From positions 1 through 64,000 of the forward strand of contig NZ_JBEQZJ010000011.1 of NCBI RefSeq assembly GCF_045223415.1: a stretch of 64,000 nt of DNA, read 5' to 3'. The stretch is from Hoskinsella mucinilytica (lineage in GTDB: Bacteria > Bacillota_I > Bacilli_A > Erysipelotrichales > Erysipelotrichaceae). Below the pieces are notes generated by a model, which ran no database searches, had not been told where the DNA came from, and worked only from the letters and a program-made list of their open reading frames with translations. Below are positions 35,408 through 44,038 of the stretch, piece by piece. Every line of letters starts with the position of its first letter. The first letter of the stretch is position 1. Both the position numbers and the translations under genes were made by a program.

Positions 35408-36660
35408 AACTTGCAGGCGATATTATTCTTTGTGTGTTCGATTTTGTAAGAATTTTGTTTTTTTATTGGCTTTTAAATGGAAAAAGGAAACTAAAATTTA
35501 ATTACGAAGGTGTGGCTTTGGTGTTGCTAGGTATTGTATTAGATTATACACTAACTGTGGGCGTACCAATTCCATATATTTATTCAGAATTATTTTTTAT
35601 TCTTGTGATTTGTTTTATTGGTGTCCTTTTGTTCCGTTTTTCTATTTATGCTTCCTTCATTTATGCCCTTCTTTATATTATGATAGGTCATCTTGTCTCT
35701 TTGATGGAAACAACAATTTACGGTGGTTTGTTAGATATTTCATTCCTTCACATGCCAGATCTTCAACAATTTTTAATCTCCTTAATTTATCAGTTTATAT
35801 GTGCCTTGGTATGTATGCTATGTGCAAAATATTACAAAGGTTTAGGTGGAGAAAAAGATGTTCGATTACTACAACAGTTGGTGTTTTTATTAACGCCGAC
35901 AACGGTGTTATATACGGAAATCTTTAATCTTTCCTTTCAAGAACCTGGAAATAATGCTTATGTCATGCTATCTTTTATAGCTTCTTTATCCTGTCTTACA
36001 ATCATCTATATTGGAAAAGAAATTTGTTTACAAAAAGAAAAGGAATTACAAAATGCATTAACAGCACAAAAACTTGATGCTACGAAAACATATGCTGAGG
36101 ATATTGCTTGTTACTATGAAAAAGCAAGAGAAATTCGTCATGATATGAAATCTTATTGGCAAATGATGGGCGTCTTATTAAAAGAGAAGAATTATGAAGA
36201 GGCTGAGAAGGTTGTTCACTTGCAAAATAAGTCGTTAGCGATTGATAAAGTCATCCCTTATTCAGGTAACACCTACCTTGATGCGATCTTATATCAAAAT
36301 GTAATTAGTCATCCTGAAATCGATTTTCAAATACAAATACAGGATATCCATGATATTTATATGGATACTATGGATTTCTGTTCTTTGATCATCAATTTAT
36401 TGAATAATGCGGTAGAAGGCGCAAAGGGGGAAGATAAATATGTCACAATTAGAATTGAACAAGATCGTTATAAGCTTTCTATTTGTGTGAGCAATCCTAT
36501 AGAGCACGTAAAATCTTTGATCAGTGAGAAAGGGGATCAAGAACAACATGGATTAGGATTGAATATTATTCATAAAATTGTAGATGCATATGATGGTGAG
36601 GTTTTTATTCAACAGAAAAATAATGTCTTTACCATTAAGCTTATGGTTAGTAATCAATAA
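35404..36660 (+). CDS. AgrC-like peptide-sensing histidine kinase
   Basis: A 418-residue kinase with about six membrane helices in the first ~200 residues. The phospho-His lies in AREIRHDMKSYWQMMG, and a GHKL ATPase domain has INLLNNAVEGAKG and HGLGLNIIHKIVDAYDGEV. This is the AgrC/HPK10 architecture. It follows the response regulator with an ATGA overlap, the reverse of the staphylococcal order (agrC before agrA). It presumably binds the peptide made by the divergent agrBD genes. Confidence 0.9.
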   Translation: MKLAGDIILCVFDFVRILFFYWLLNGKRKLKFNYEGVALVLLGIVLDYTLTVGVPIPYIYSELFFILVICFIGVLLFRFSIYASFIYALLYIMIGHLVSLMETTIYGGLLDISFLHMPDLQQFLISLIYQFICALVCMLCAKYYKGLGGEKDVRLLQQLVFLLTPTTVLYTEIFNLSFQEPGNNAYVMLSFIASLSCLTIIYIGKEICLQKEKELQNALTAQKLDATKTYAEDIACYYEKAREIRHDMKSYWQMMGVLLKEKNYEEAEKVVHLQNKSLAIDKVIPYSGNTYLDAILYQNVISHPEIDFQIQIQDIHDIYMDTMDFCSLIINLLNNAVEGAKGEDKYVTIRIEQDRYKLSICVSNPIEHVKSLISEKGDQEQHGLGLNIIHKIVDAYDGEVFIQQKNNVFTIKLMVSNQ

Positions 36661-36766
36661 CGAAGGCTTTCATGCTATTCATCCGTATTTTTTACTATTG
36701 GTACCAGAAACCTTGCGTGGTTAATTTTTCAATGGTAGCATAAAAGTAGAAAAGAGGTGCTGAGAT

Positions 36767-37072
36767 ATGAGTTTTCATGAATTTTATCAGAAATGGCAAG
36801 ATCGAGAAATCAAAATTAAATTCAGAACAATAAAAGATAGACTGCAATATTACATCAATTGGATATGGGTGATTTTGACTCTAGGGGTATCTATGGCGGT
36901 TTATCATCTTTCCTATCATGGAACTCTCAGTAACTTAGTCGCAGACGTATTTATCGCATGTTCCATGTGTGTATTTCTTTATCTTGTGTTATTTGGTACG
37001 AAGCTCATGAAGAAAAGACGTTGCCGTCTATATGAAAATCATAGAATCTTTATTGAAACAAGAAGCAGATAA
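36767..37072 (+). CDS. Hypothetical small membrane protein
   Basis: A 101-residue protein with two probable membrane helices (about 29-48 and 60-80) between basic ends. No family recognised. AGAGGTG precedes the ATG. It lies 106 bp after the agrC-like gene and has its own terminator, so it may or may not belong to that unit. Confidence 0.6.
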   Translation: MSFHEFYQKWQDREIKIKFRTIKDRLQYYINWIWVILTLGVSMAVYHLSYHGTLSNLVADVFIACSMCVFLYLVLFGTKLMKKRRCRLYENHRIFIETRSR

Positions 37073-37104
37073 ATTGGATGATGTTCCATTTGTCTGTTTT
37101 TTTT
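37066..37104 (+). terminator. Terminator after the 36767 gene
   Basis: CAGATAAATTGGA pairs imperfectly with TTCCATTTGTCTG and is followed by eight T residues; the stem begins inside the stop codon region. Confidence 0.65.
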
Positions 37105-37331
37105 GAATTGATCATAAGGCGATGTGGAATACGTATTTCTATAAGGATATCAAATCAAAACAGCAAAATTTGTCAAAAGAAAGGGTAGTAATCAATCATG
37201 AGATAAATGATGAAAAAAGAAAGAGTTACCAGTAAAAAGATGAAAAAACTTCTATTATTTCATAAAAAAGTAGTCTATAATATAGAACGATAGGAAAGTT
37301 TTACTGATATAAAATGAAGGAAGGTAATACC

Positions 37332-37667
37332 ATGAAGAAAGGTTATTCACGTCTTTGTTTGAAAGAACGTTGGGCTTCATTTGGAATATGTCTGATTGCT
37401 GGTATCGTAGCTGTAGCAGTTGCTGTCTTTTTCTTCATAAAAAACCAGAGGATGATAGGGACAGGTGCCTGTTTGGCTGCAGTAATTCTATTATTGATCA
37501 GTTGTTATATTTTTCAAATGAATATGAGAAGAAAGAAAATTAAAAAGGAATATAGTTTTGAATTTGATCGTGAACTATTTGCGAAAGAGCGATCTTGTCC
37601 GAAATGCGGCGCAAGTATAGGATCAAACGTATGTTATTGTCCAAAATGTGGCACAAAATTTTATTAG
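37332..37667 (+). CDS. Membrane protein with a C-terminal zinc ribbon
   Basis: A 111-residue protein with two membrane helices (about 12-32 and 38-58), then a cytoplasmic tail ending in a double CxxC zinc ribbon (CPKCGASIGSNVCYCPKCG). Start at 37332 after GAAGGAAGG. Function unknown. It ends 16 bp before the mnmG start, and the mnmG ribosome site lies just past its stop codon. Confidence 0.65.
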   Translation: MKKGYSRLCLKERWASFGICLIAGIVAVAVAVFFFIKNQRMIGTGACLAAVILLLISCYIFQMNMRRKKIKKEYSFEFDRELFAKERSCPKCGASIGSNVCYCPKCGTKFY

Positions 37668-37683
37668 AAGGGAGGAAAAGCGT

Positions 37684-39540
37684 GTGGTAGATGTTATCGT
37701 TATTGGTGGAGGGCATGCCGGTGTAGAGGCTGCGCTTGCTTGTGCTAGAACCAATCATTCAACTATTTTATACTCCATGCACATAGATATGATTGCATCT
37801 ATGCCATGTAATCCTAGTGTGGGGGGGCCGGCGAAGGGTATCGTTGTTCGTGAAATTGATGCTTTGGGGGGAGAGATGGGAAAGGCAGCTGATGCGACAG
37901 CTTTACAATTTAAGATGTTGAACACGACAAAAGGTCCCGGCGTACAGAGCCTTCGTGTTCAGTCAGATAAAATGGCTTATAAGGCTTATATGCAAGATGT
38001 TGTTTTACACCAAGAGCATTTAGAAGTACGAGAAATGTGTGTGGAAAAAGTATTATGCGAGAACAATAAAATAAAGGGTGTATTACAAAAAGATGGTATC
38101 ATTCAAGAATGTAAGATGTTGATCATGACCACAGGAACCTTTATGAGTTCTACTGTGTTGGTTGGACATACCGCAACACCTAGCGGACCGGATGAAGAAC
38201 CGACAACAGAACAGCTTAGTCAAAGTCTTCGTGATGTTGGTCTTTCTACCTTTCGATTAAAAACAGGAACACCGGCTCGTGTTTATACAAACTCTATCGA
38301 TTTTAGTAAAACAGAAGTTCAGCCGGGAACCGATGAGTTTTTATGTTTTTCACAAGAAACGACGCAAATAAGACCATTTAAAGATCAGGTGGTTTGTTAT
38401 TTAACTTATACAACCCCTGTGACACATGAAATTATCAATCGCAATTTAGATAAATCAGCGATGTATAGTGGATTGGTAAAAGGTGTAGGACCACGCTATT
38501 GTCCTAGCATTGAAGACAAGCTGGTGCGTTTTGCGGATAAAGAACGTCATCAAATATTTTTAGAACCGGAAAGCGAGCAACTTGATACAACTTATGTACA
38601 AGGCTTTTCAACCTCAATGCCGCATGATGTACAAGATGCGATGTTACACAGCCTTCCCGGGCTTGAGCATTGCCGTATCAAAAAATATGCATATGCGATT
38701 GAATATGATGCGATAGATCCTTTACAATGTAAGCCAAGCCTTGAAAATAAAATCATTGAAAACCTTTATACTGCAGGTCAAATCAATGGAACCAGTGGAT
38801 ATGAAGAAGCAGCTGCACAAGGCTTGATGGCAGGTATCAATGCCAGCCGTAAGCTAGATGGGAAAGTGCCTTTGGTATTGCATCGAGATGAAGCCTATAT
38901 CGGTGTCATGATAGATGATCTAGTAACGAAAGGAACCAAAGAACCATATCGTTTATTAACATCACGTGCGGAATATCGATTGTTACTTCGTCATGATAAT
39001 GCAGATTTACGATTGACACAATATGGATATGAAACAGGCTTGATCAAAGAAGAACGATATCAAAACTTCCTTTCTAAAAAGGACAAGATCAAGGAGGCGA
39101 TGTCGTATTTGGATACCTTGCGTTTTACTTCTAAATCTGAAATCAATCAAAAGTTACTAGCAATGGGCTATGAATCACTTCGCAATGGAATTAGTGCAAG
39201 TGAGTTATTAAAACGCCCTAAAGTAACCATTCAGGATATTATTCCATATTTAGAATATGAGATAGATCCTGCAGTCGCAAAACAAGTTGAAATTGAAATC
39301 AAATATGAAGGATACATCAGTAAGGCGAAAAGAGATGCGGCACATTTACGTGCGATGGATGAACGAAAGCTTCCAGATAACCTAGACTATGAACATATCG
39401 AAAACTTGTCATTAGAAGCTCGCCAAAAGCTTGCGAAGGTACAACCGCAGACAATGGGTCAGGCATCTAGAATTTCAGGTGTGAATCCTGCTGATATCGC
39501 AGTGCTTGCAGTGTATTTGGAACAAATGAATCGAGGATGA
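37684..39540 (+). CDS. mnmG: tRNA uridine-5-carboxymethylaminomethyl modification enzyme MnmG
   Basis: A 618-residue FAD protein (GidA) that with MnmE modifies U34 of certain tRNAs. The FAD motif is VIVIGGGHAGVEAALACAR at the N-terminus; other family motifs are CNPSVGGPAKGIVVREIDA and SGYEEAAAQGLMAGINA. I choose GTG at 37684, seven bases after AGGGAGGA; the frame is open back to an ATG at 37648 but that overlaps the zinc-ribbon gene. mnmE and rsmG, frequent neighbours, are absent here. Confidence 0.95.
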   Translation: MVDVIVIGGGHAGVEAALACARTNHSTILYSMHIDMIASMPCNPSVGGPAKGIVVREIDALGGEMGKAADATALQFKMLNTTKGPGVQSLRVQSDKMAYKAYMQDVVLHQEHLEVREMCVEKVLCENNKIKGVLQKDGIIQECKMLIMTTGTFMSSTVLVGHTATPSGPDEEPTTEQLSQSLRDVGLSTFRLKTGTPARVYTNSIDFSKTEVQPGTDEFLCFSQETTQIRPFKDQVVCYLTYTTPVTHEIINRNLDKSAMYSGLVKGVGPRYCPSIEDKLVRFADKERHQIFLEPESEQLDTTYVQGFSTSMPHDVQDAMLHSLPGLEHCRIKKYAYAIEYDAIDPLQCKPSLENKIIENLYTAGQINGTSGYEEAAAQGLMAGINASRKLDGKVPLVLHRDEAYIGVMIDDLVTKGTKEPYRLLTSRAEYRLLLRHDNADLRLTQYGYETGLIKEERYQNFLSKKDKIKEAMSYLDTLRFTSKSEINQKLLAMGYESLRNGISASELLKRPKVTIQDIIPYLEYEIDPAVAKQVEIEIKYEGYISKAKRDAAHLRAMDERKLPDNLDYEHIENLSLEARQKLAKVQPQTMGQASRISGVNPADIAVLAVYLEQMNRG

Positions 39541-39586
39541 TCATCGATGTTCGAATACAGCATATAACAGAAAAATATCACAAAAG

Positions 39587-39614
39587 AAAACCCATAACTG
39601 TCTATGGGTTTTTA
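39587..39614. terminator. Bidirectional terminator between mnmG and the HAD gene
   Basis: AAACCCATA and TATGGGTTT form the stem with T and A runs on either side. It overlaps the end of the leftward HAD gene. Confidence 0.85.
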
Positions 39615-40258
39615 TCGTTTAGAATAGGTATGATATCTAATAATGACGTTTTGATTGCGGTAGCCATAGCTTCGAATTTTTGAGAAGGGAATTTCATATC
39701 AGGGATACAAATGACATCAATACCACCACGATAAGCAGCTAGTATGCCGGTTTCACTGTCTTCTAAAACCAAAGCATCTAAAGGATCAACTGAAACCTTT
39801 TCACAGGCTTTAAGGAATATTTCAGGATCAGGTTTACCATGAGATACCTCATCCCCACAAATAGAATCATCAATATATGCTTCGATGTTTGCGCATCGTA
39901 TGATCTCATCAACTCTATTTCTGGAACTACTTGTCGCAATCACAACCTTATAGCCTTGTTGATTTAGATATTGTAAAAGCTCATTCAATCCTGGTTTTTT
40001 AGGCACAAATTCCCTTAATCTTTCATCAATGCTAATATGTACCTCATCCCAAACCTCTTCCATAGGGAAATCGTTTCCGTAATGATCATAAAATACCTGA
40101 CAAATGCCTTTTTTATTCTTCCCAAGACATTGAAGATAAAGAGATTCGTTAAAGTCTTGATATCCCAGCTGTTTTAATTTTTTTTCATATTCTTCAAACG
40201 TAACTCGTTCACTATCGATCATCAGACCATCCATATCAAATATTACTGCCTTTTTCAT
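39602..40258 (-). CDS. HAD-superfamily sugar phosphatase / beta-phosphoglucomutase-like
   Basis: A 218-residue HAD hydrolase. Motif I is AVIFDMDGLMIDSE with the nucleophilic Asp and the acid/base Asp, motif II is VVIATSSSR, and the acidic motif is VLEDSETGILAA. A helical cap follows motif I. It could be a sugar phosphatase or phosphoglucomutase; the cap alone does not settle it. It is a lone gene. Confidence 0.85.
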   Translation of the reverse strand: MKKAVIFDMDGLMIDSERVTFEEYEKKLKQLGYQDFNESLYLQCLGKNKKGICQVFYDHYGNDFPMEEVWDEVHISIDERLREFVPKKPGLNELLQYLNQQGYKVVIATSSSRNRVDEIIRCANIEAYIDDSICGDEVSHGKPDPEIFLKACEKVSVDPLDALVLEDSETGILAAYRGGIDVICIPDMKFPSQKFEAMATAIKTSLLDIIPILNDKNP

Positions 40259-40453
40259 AATGCCACCTTTTCTTTCTTTATCATTATAATGGATGGATGA
40301 TATCTTTACTAGCTTTATTTCGATTGATTTTTATACTGAAATAAACTAATTTTGTAACTAAGACATGTATAAGTAAAAAGGCAGTAGTCAGGAAAAGATG
40401 CAGGCATTGTTAAGCTCTAATGTATGAGGTTTCACAAAATGATAAGGTTTACA

Positions 40454-40482
40454 TTGATGTTGTCAGGGTATCATAGTATAAT
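40454..40482 (+). promoter_or_regulatory. Sigma-A promoter of the cytidylate-kinase-like gene
   Basis: TTGATG, 17 bases, TATAAT; 29 bases before the ATG. Confidence 0.65.
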
Positions 40483-40511
40483 AAAGGTAACAAAACAAGG
40501 AGGTCATCAAT

Positions 40512-41132
40512 ATGAAAAAGAAGACCATTATTACCATCAGTAGACAATTTGGTAGCGGCGGAAGAGAGGTAGGACAGAAGCTGGCAGAACAGCTGGGAAT
40601 TCCATTCTACGATAAAGAATTAATTGAAATCGCCGCAAGAGAAAGCGGATTGGATAAGGAATTGTTTGAAGATGAAGAAACACGTACAAGCAAAGGATTC
40701 CATTTGTTAGGCGCATTGGGCTATTCTTTGGGAGGACCATTATCCACAATGACAGAATTATCCTTAAACGATCGTCTGTTTATTGTGCAATCACAGGTTG
40801 TAAAACAGGTTGCGGATGAAGGACCTTGTATCATCGTTGGTCGATGTGCAGATTATGTACTTAGAGATCGAGAAGATGTATTGCATGTATTTATTCATGC
40901 AGATATGGAAGATCGTAAAAATCGTGCTGTCCATTCTTATGAAGTAGATGAAAGAGATATTGAAGCATCTGTAAGAAAAATCGATAAACGTAGAAGTAAT
41001 TATTATGAATATTATACAGATCGTAAATGGGGCAAGGCAGATAATTATGATGTTAGTATCAATACCAGTACATTCGGTATTGATCGAACCGTTTCTATTC
41101 TAAAAGATATGCTGGAAAAAAAGGAAATCTAA
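40512..41132 (+). CDS. Cytidylate kinase-like family protein
   Basis: A 206-residue P-loop protein of the AAA_26/cytidylate-kinase-2 family. The phosphate-binding loop is ITISRQFGSGGREVGQKLAE, and IIVGRCADYVL precedes the LID-like region with basic residues (KIDKRRSNYYEYYT). These proteins are common in Firmicutes and may phosphorylate nucleotides, but they differ from canonical Cmk. GGAGG precedes the ATG. Monocistronic with own promoter and terminator. Confidence 0.85.
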   Translation: MKKKTIITISRQFGSGGREVGQKLAEQLGIPFYDKELIEIAARESGLDKELFEDEETRTSKGFHLLGALGYSLGGPLSTMTELSLNDRLFIVQSQVVKQVADEGPCIIVGRCADYVLRDREDVLHVFIHADMEDRKNRAVHSYEVDERDIEASVRKIDKRRSNYYEYYTDRKWGKADNYDVSINTSTFGIDRTVSILKDMLEKKEI

Positions 41133-41134
41133 CA

Positions 41135-41164
41135 AAAAAGGCACTTCATTTTGAAGTGTCTTTT
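41135..41164 (+). terminator. Terminator after the cytidylate-kinase-like gene
   Basis: GCACTTCA-TTT-TGAAGTGT flanked by A and T runs. Confidence 0.8.
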
Positions 41165-41258
41165 CAAGAGATAAGGGTACCATAATTTCACAAGATTATC
41201 AGACAAAATCTTTAAGGAACCTATGCTATACTGAAACTATACTCGAGGAGGTTTCTAT

Positions 41259-41816
41259 ATGAATTGGAAATTGACACATACACAACAAGGCATGATCATT
41301 GAGAATATGGGAGGAAAAACATTAGGTTATGATCCAAACTCAGGAATAAAAATTCTGGAACAAGATGGTTATGCATTCAAGGATTTAGATGATAGCGGTT
41401 ATCTAGAACCATTTGAAGACTGGCGTTTACCTATCAGTTTGCGTGTGCGTGATTTTTCTACAAGATTTGGTCTATGGCAAGAGGATCATCGCCTATATTA
41501 TTGTAAAGGTGTGATTGATCTTCCTTTGGAAATTATTGCGATGATGGATCAATTTCAAAAAGAAGATATGAAGCTTTACTTAGATGAAACTTGGGATGAT
41601 ATTGATTATTTGAAAGAAAATGATATCATTATGGTATTGTTACTGATGTTTGATGCTTCTGATGATCAAAATAAAGATGGTTATTTATCACAGGTCGTGA
41701 TGCAAAGTATGCATTTGGGTGTGTTTGAAAATATCGTCTATTCGATTTGGAAGGCGATGAAGCGATTTGTTTTAGATAGTAAGAAAAGACAGACTTTTAA
41801 AGGAACCATTGGATAA
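41259..41816 (+). CDS. Hypothetical protein with a GH3-like N-terminal motif
   Basis: A 185-residue protein. Residues ~28-65 (FKDLDDSGYLEPFEDWRLP) strongly resemble the calcium-loop-like segment that opens many Firmicutes GH3 beta-glucosidases (FKDLNxNGxLDxYEDWRLP). The GH3 barrel does not follow; instead there is a helical, acidic region of unknown fold (MKLYLDETWDDIDYLKEND). No signal peptide. GAGGAGG precedes the ATG. It may be a diverged stand-alone domain or the remodelled start of an old glycosidase. Function not known. Confidence 0.65.
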   Translation: MNWKLTHTQQGMIIENMGGKTLGYDPNSGIKILEQDGYAFKDLDDSGYLEPFEDWRLPISLRVRDFSTRFGLWQEDHRLYYCKGVIDLPLEIIAMMDQFQKEDMKLYLDETWDDIDYLKENDIIMVLLLMFDASDDQNKDGYLSQVVMQSMHLGVFENIVYSIWKAMKRFVLDSKKRQTFKGTIG

Positions 41817-41930
41817 TGATCGTAGATCTATGATTTCTTATGAAGTGATAATTGAAATAGAGGTATGTAATAAACTAAGAAAGTTGTACTTTCGATCGTG
41901 TTGTTATTGTTTGAATATAAGGAAAACTTG

Positions 41931-41964
41931 AAAAGCTCAATTCCTTCAAGCGAATTGAGCTTTT
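41931..41964. terminator. Bidirectional terminator between convergent genes
   Basis: AAAAGCTCAATTC pairs perfectly with GAATTGAGCTTTT across an 8-base loop. Confidence 0.85.
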
Positions 41965-42095
41965 GAAATATTTGCAAAATAGCTATTTTACGGGTTTTAT
42001 TAGTTTTAACCAATAGGTTTCCTTTTTGACAGTGAATCATCTGGTAACGATAACTCTGATACTCGCATGAATGGCATTGCTTTATCTGTTACTAT

Positions 42096-43442
42096 TTAAT
42101 ATTTAGTTTTGCAAGCTTCCAACGCTAATCCAATCAAGCGATCAGTTTGGTCAGCCATGAAAAGTGGAATATTCAGCACATCATCATCCAGTTTCAGATT
42201 ATTTAGAGAGAAGCGGATCCGAAGTTTCACTTGATCTGAAAATAGTTCCTTGAATTTTTTCAGACTTTTACTGGTGTTATTGGTTTCGGACTTGACCTCA
42301 ACAGGGAAAATGTCGTTATCCCGTTGGATGAGGAAATCCACCTCATATGGTGGGTTTATCTGTGTCCAATATCGGGGAACGACTTTAAATTGTGTAACTA
42401 AGGTCTGTAGTACAAAGTTTTCGGTCAATGCACCTTTGAACTCTGTAAACAGGCGATTACCTTCGCCAAAGGCTGTAGGTGCCAGTTGAGCCAGTCGACG
42501 TAGCAAGCCTACATCCACCATATAAATTTTAAAAGCTGATAGGTCATCATAGGCAGCAACAGGAAGTCCAGGAGCTGTGCTGCGGTAGATTTTATGCACC
42601 AGGCGGGCATCTACAAGCCATTGAAGTGCATCCTCGTATTCACGGGCTCTGGCTCCTTCTTTCACAACCTTGTAGATGAACTTCTTGTTCTCCCTTGCCA
42701 ACTGGGATGGTATGGACTTCCAGATCATTGAAATTTTTGGGAACTCACTTATGCTAGGATGTTTTGCAAAGTCACGTTCATAGGTACCAATGATGGCGGA
42801 TAAGGCTTCTTGCATGGCAGAAACATCACGTGCTTCTGTCCACATTTTCACAGATTCTGGCATACCTCCAGTCACATAGTACATTTTTAGTTTTTCGTAT
42901 AGAGGGTTAAAGAAAGCGTCAGGAATTGGCTCAATCGTGTTTACTGTTTCTAAATATTCAGCCAAGTTCTCATCACCATTTGCAAGCAAAAACTCAGTAT
43001 AGGTCATAGGGTCTATCTGCATAAAGTTGACCTTTCCTACTGGGAAAGAAGATGGTTTTGCCAAAGCAATACCTAGCAATGAACCAGCGCAGGCAATGTG
43101 ATATTGCGGAGCATTTTCGCAGAAATATTTCATGGAGTTGATGACTTTGGGACAGTCCTGTACTTCATCAAAAATGATAAGGGTTTTTTCGGCTACAATC
43201 TTCTGACCACTTGCCAGCATCAGATTCTGTAAGATTCGCTCTATATCTTTTGTAGTCTCAAAAAACTGCTTGTATTCTTCGTTTTCATCAAAATTGAAAT
43301 AAGCAGTATTATCATAATAACGTCTACCGAACTCCTTGAGAATCCAGGTTTTTCCTACTTGACGAACACCTTTCATGATCAATGGTTTACGGTAAGGAGA
43401 ATTTTTCCAGTTTAATAACTTATTCATAATCAATCGTTCCAT
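42096..43442 (-). CDS. AAA ATPase with C-terminal DUF4143
   Basis: A 448-residue protein of the widespread ATP-binding/DUF4143 family. The Walker A is MKGVRQVGKTWILKEFG and the Walker B is LIIFDEVQDCP. The C-terminal half has the DUF4143 nuclease-like core (VDFLIQRDNDIFPVEVKSE). It is a solitary gene. Such genes are patchily distributed and often horizontally acquired; the biological role is not established. Start taken at 43442, where AAGGAG is five bases upstream; an ATG six bases earlier abuts that site. Confidence 0.85.
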   Translation of the reverse strand: MERLIMNKLLNWKNSPYRKPLIMKGVRQVGKTWILKEFGRRYYDNTAYFNFDENEEYKQFFETTKDIERILQNLMLASGQKIVAEKTLIIFDEVQDCPKVINSMKYFCENAPQYHIACAGSLLGIALAKPSSFPVGKVNFMQIDPMTYTEFLLANGDENLAEYLETVNTIEPIPDAFFNPLYEKLKMYYVTGGMPESVKMWTEARDVSAMQEALSAIIGTYERDFAKHPSISEFPKISMIWKSIPSQLARENKKFIYKVVKEGARAREYEDALQWLVDARLVHKIYRSTAPGLPVAAYDDLSAFKIYMVDVGLLRRLAQLAPTAFGEGNRLFTEFKGALTENFVLQTLVTQFKVVPRYWTQINPPYEVDFLIQRDNDIFPVEVKSETNNTSKSLKKFKELFSDQVKLRIRFSLNNLKLDDDVLNIPLFMADQTDRLIGLALEACKTKY

Positions 43443-43748
43443 ATACATGCTCCTTCACACTTTTATACGTATTTTAGTGATATAAATCACACTTTTATTA
43501 TATTCTTATGCTGTGGATAATACAACTATAACCAAAAATAAATACGATGATTTCATCCTGTTTTTTAATAAAATCTTCATTTGTGCAGGGATCTTTGGTT
43601 TTTTAACTAGAAATGATATTGCATATTGAAAATAGAAGAGACAAATTATTTGAGATTATTCACGCAAATATGAAAGTATGTGATACGGTATTCACATATA
43701 TTCTGTAACATTTTTACTTTATTATGAATGATTCTAAATCATTTCTTA
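43443..43748. other. Intergenic region with no recognised gene
   Basis: AT-rich. I see short dyads such as ATGATT-CTA-AATCAT but no reading frame with a ribosome site. The ABC-F promoter begins at its right end. Confidence 0.4.
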
Positions 43749-43777
43749 TTGACAAGTAATATAAAACCAATTATGAT
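43749..43777 (+). promoter_or_regulatory. Strong sigma-A promoter of the ABC-F leader
   Basis: TTGACA, 17 bases, TATGAT. Transcription should start near 43784, giving a leader of about 255 bases before the ABC-F gene. Confidence 0.8.
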
Positions 43778-43809
43778 AAATGTATCGTTTATGAGGAGGT
43801 GTAAGGCAA

Positions 43810-43944
43810 ATGATAATTCGTATGATCAAAAGTACAGGCAATGATAAAAAAATGGCACATGATGCTTTTTGTCATACGATAACATTTAAGGTTTTCCACG
43901 AAATAGGGACAAGTGCGTCAAAAATTCGGGAAAACATAAAGTAA
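43810..43944 (+). CDS. Leader peptide upstream of the ABC-F gene
   Basis: A 44-codon open frame with a strong ribosome site (GAGGAGGTG, eight bases upstream), beginning MIIRMIKSTGNDKKMAHDAF and ending RENIK. Its stop codon abuts the first arm of the attenuator. Codons 3-6 contain TTCGTATGAT, which is exactly complementary to ATCATACGAA at 43955-43964. Short leader peptides of this kind control other ABC-F and erm-type resistance genes through ribosome stalling. No known stalling motif is recognised. Confidence 0.65.
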   Translation: MIIRMIKSTGNDKKMAHDAFCHTITFKVFHEIGTSASKIRENIK

Positions 43945-44008
43945 AAAGCCTTACATCATACGAACAATCATGATGAATGTCCCGCTTTTTGCTGGGGCTT
44001 TTTCTTTT
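43943..44008 (+). promoter_or_regulatory. Transcription attenuator before the ABC-F gene
   Basis: AAAAAGCC (43943-43950) pairs with GGCTTTTT (43996-44003), followed by CTTTT, as an intrinsic terminator; a smaller CCCGC/GCTGGG arm lies inside. Alternative partners exist: GCTTTTT occurs also at 43864 and 43984, and the leader-peptide segment at 43817-43826 pairs with 43955-43964. These mutually exclusive pairings are what an attenuator needs. Confidence 0.6.
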
Positions 44009-44038
44009 CCCAAAAATAGTTAGGAAAGGAAATGTAAC

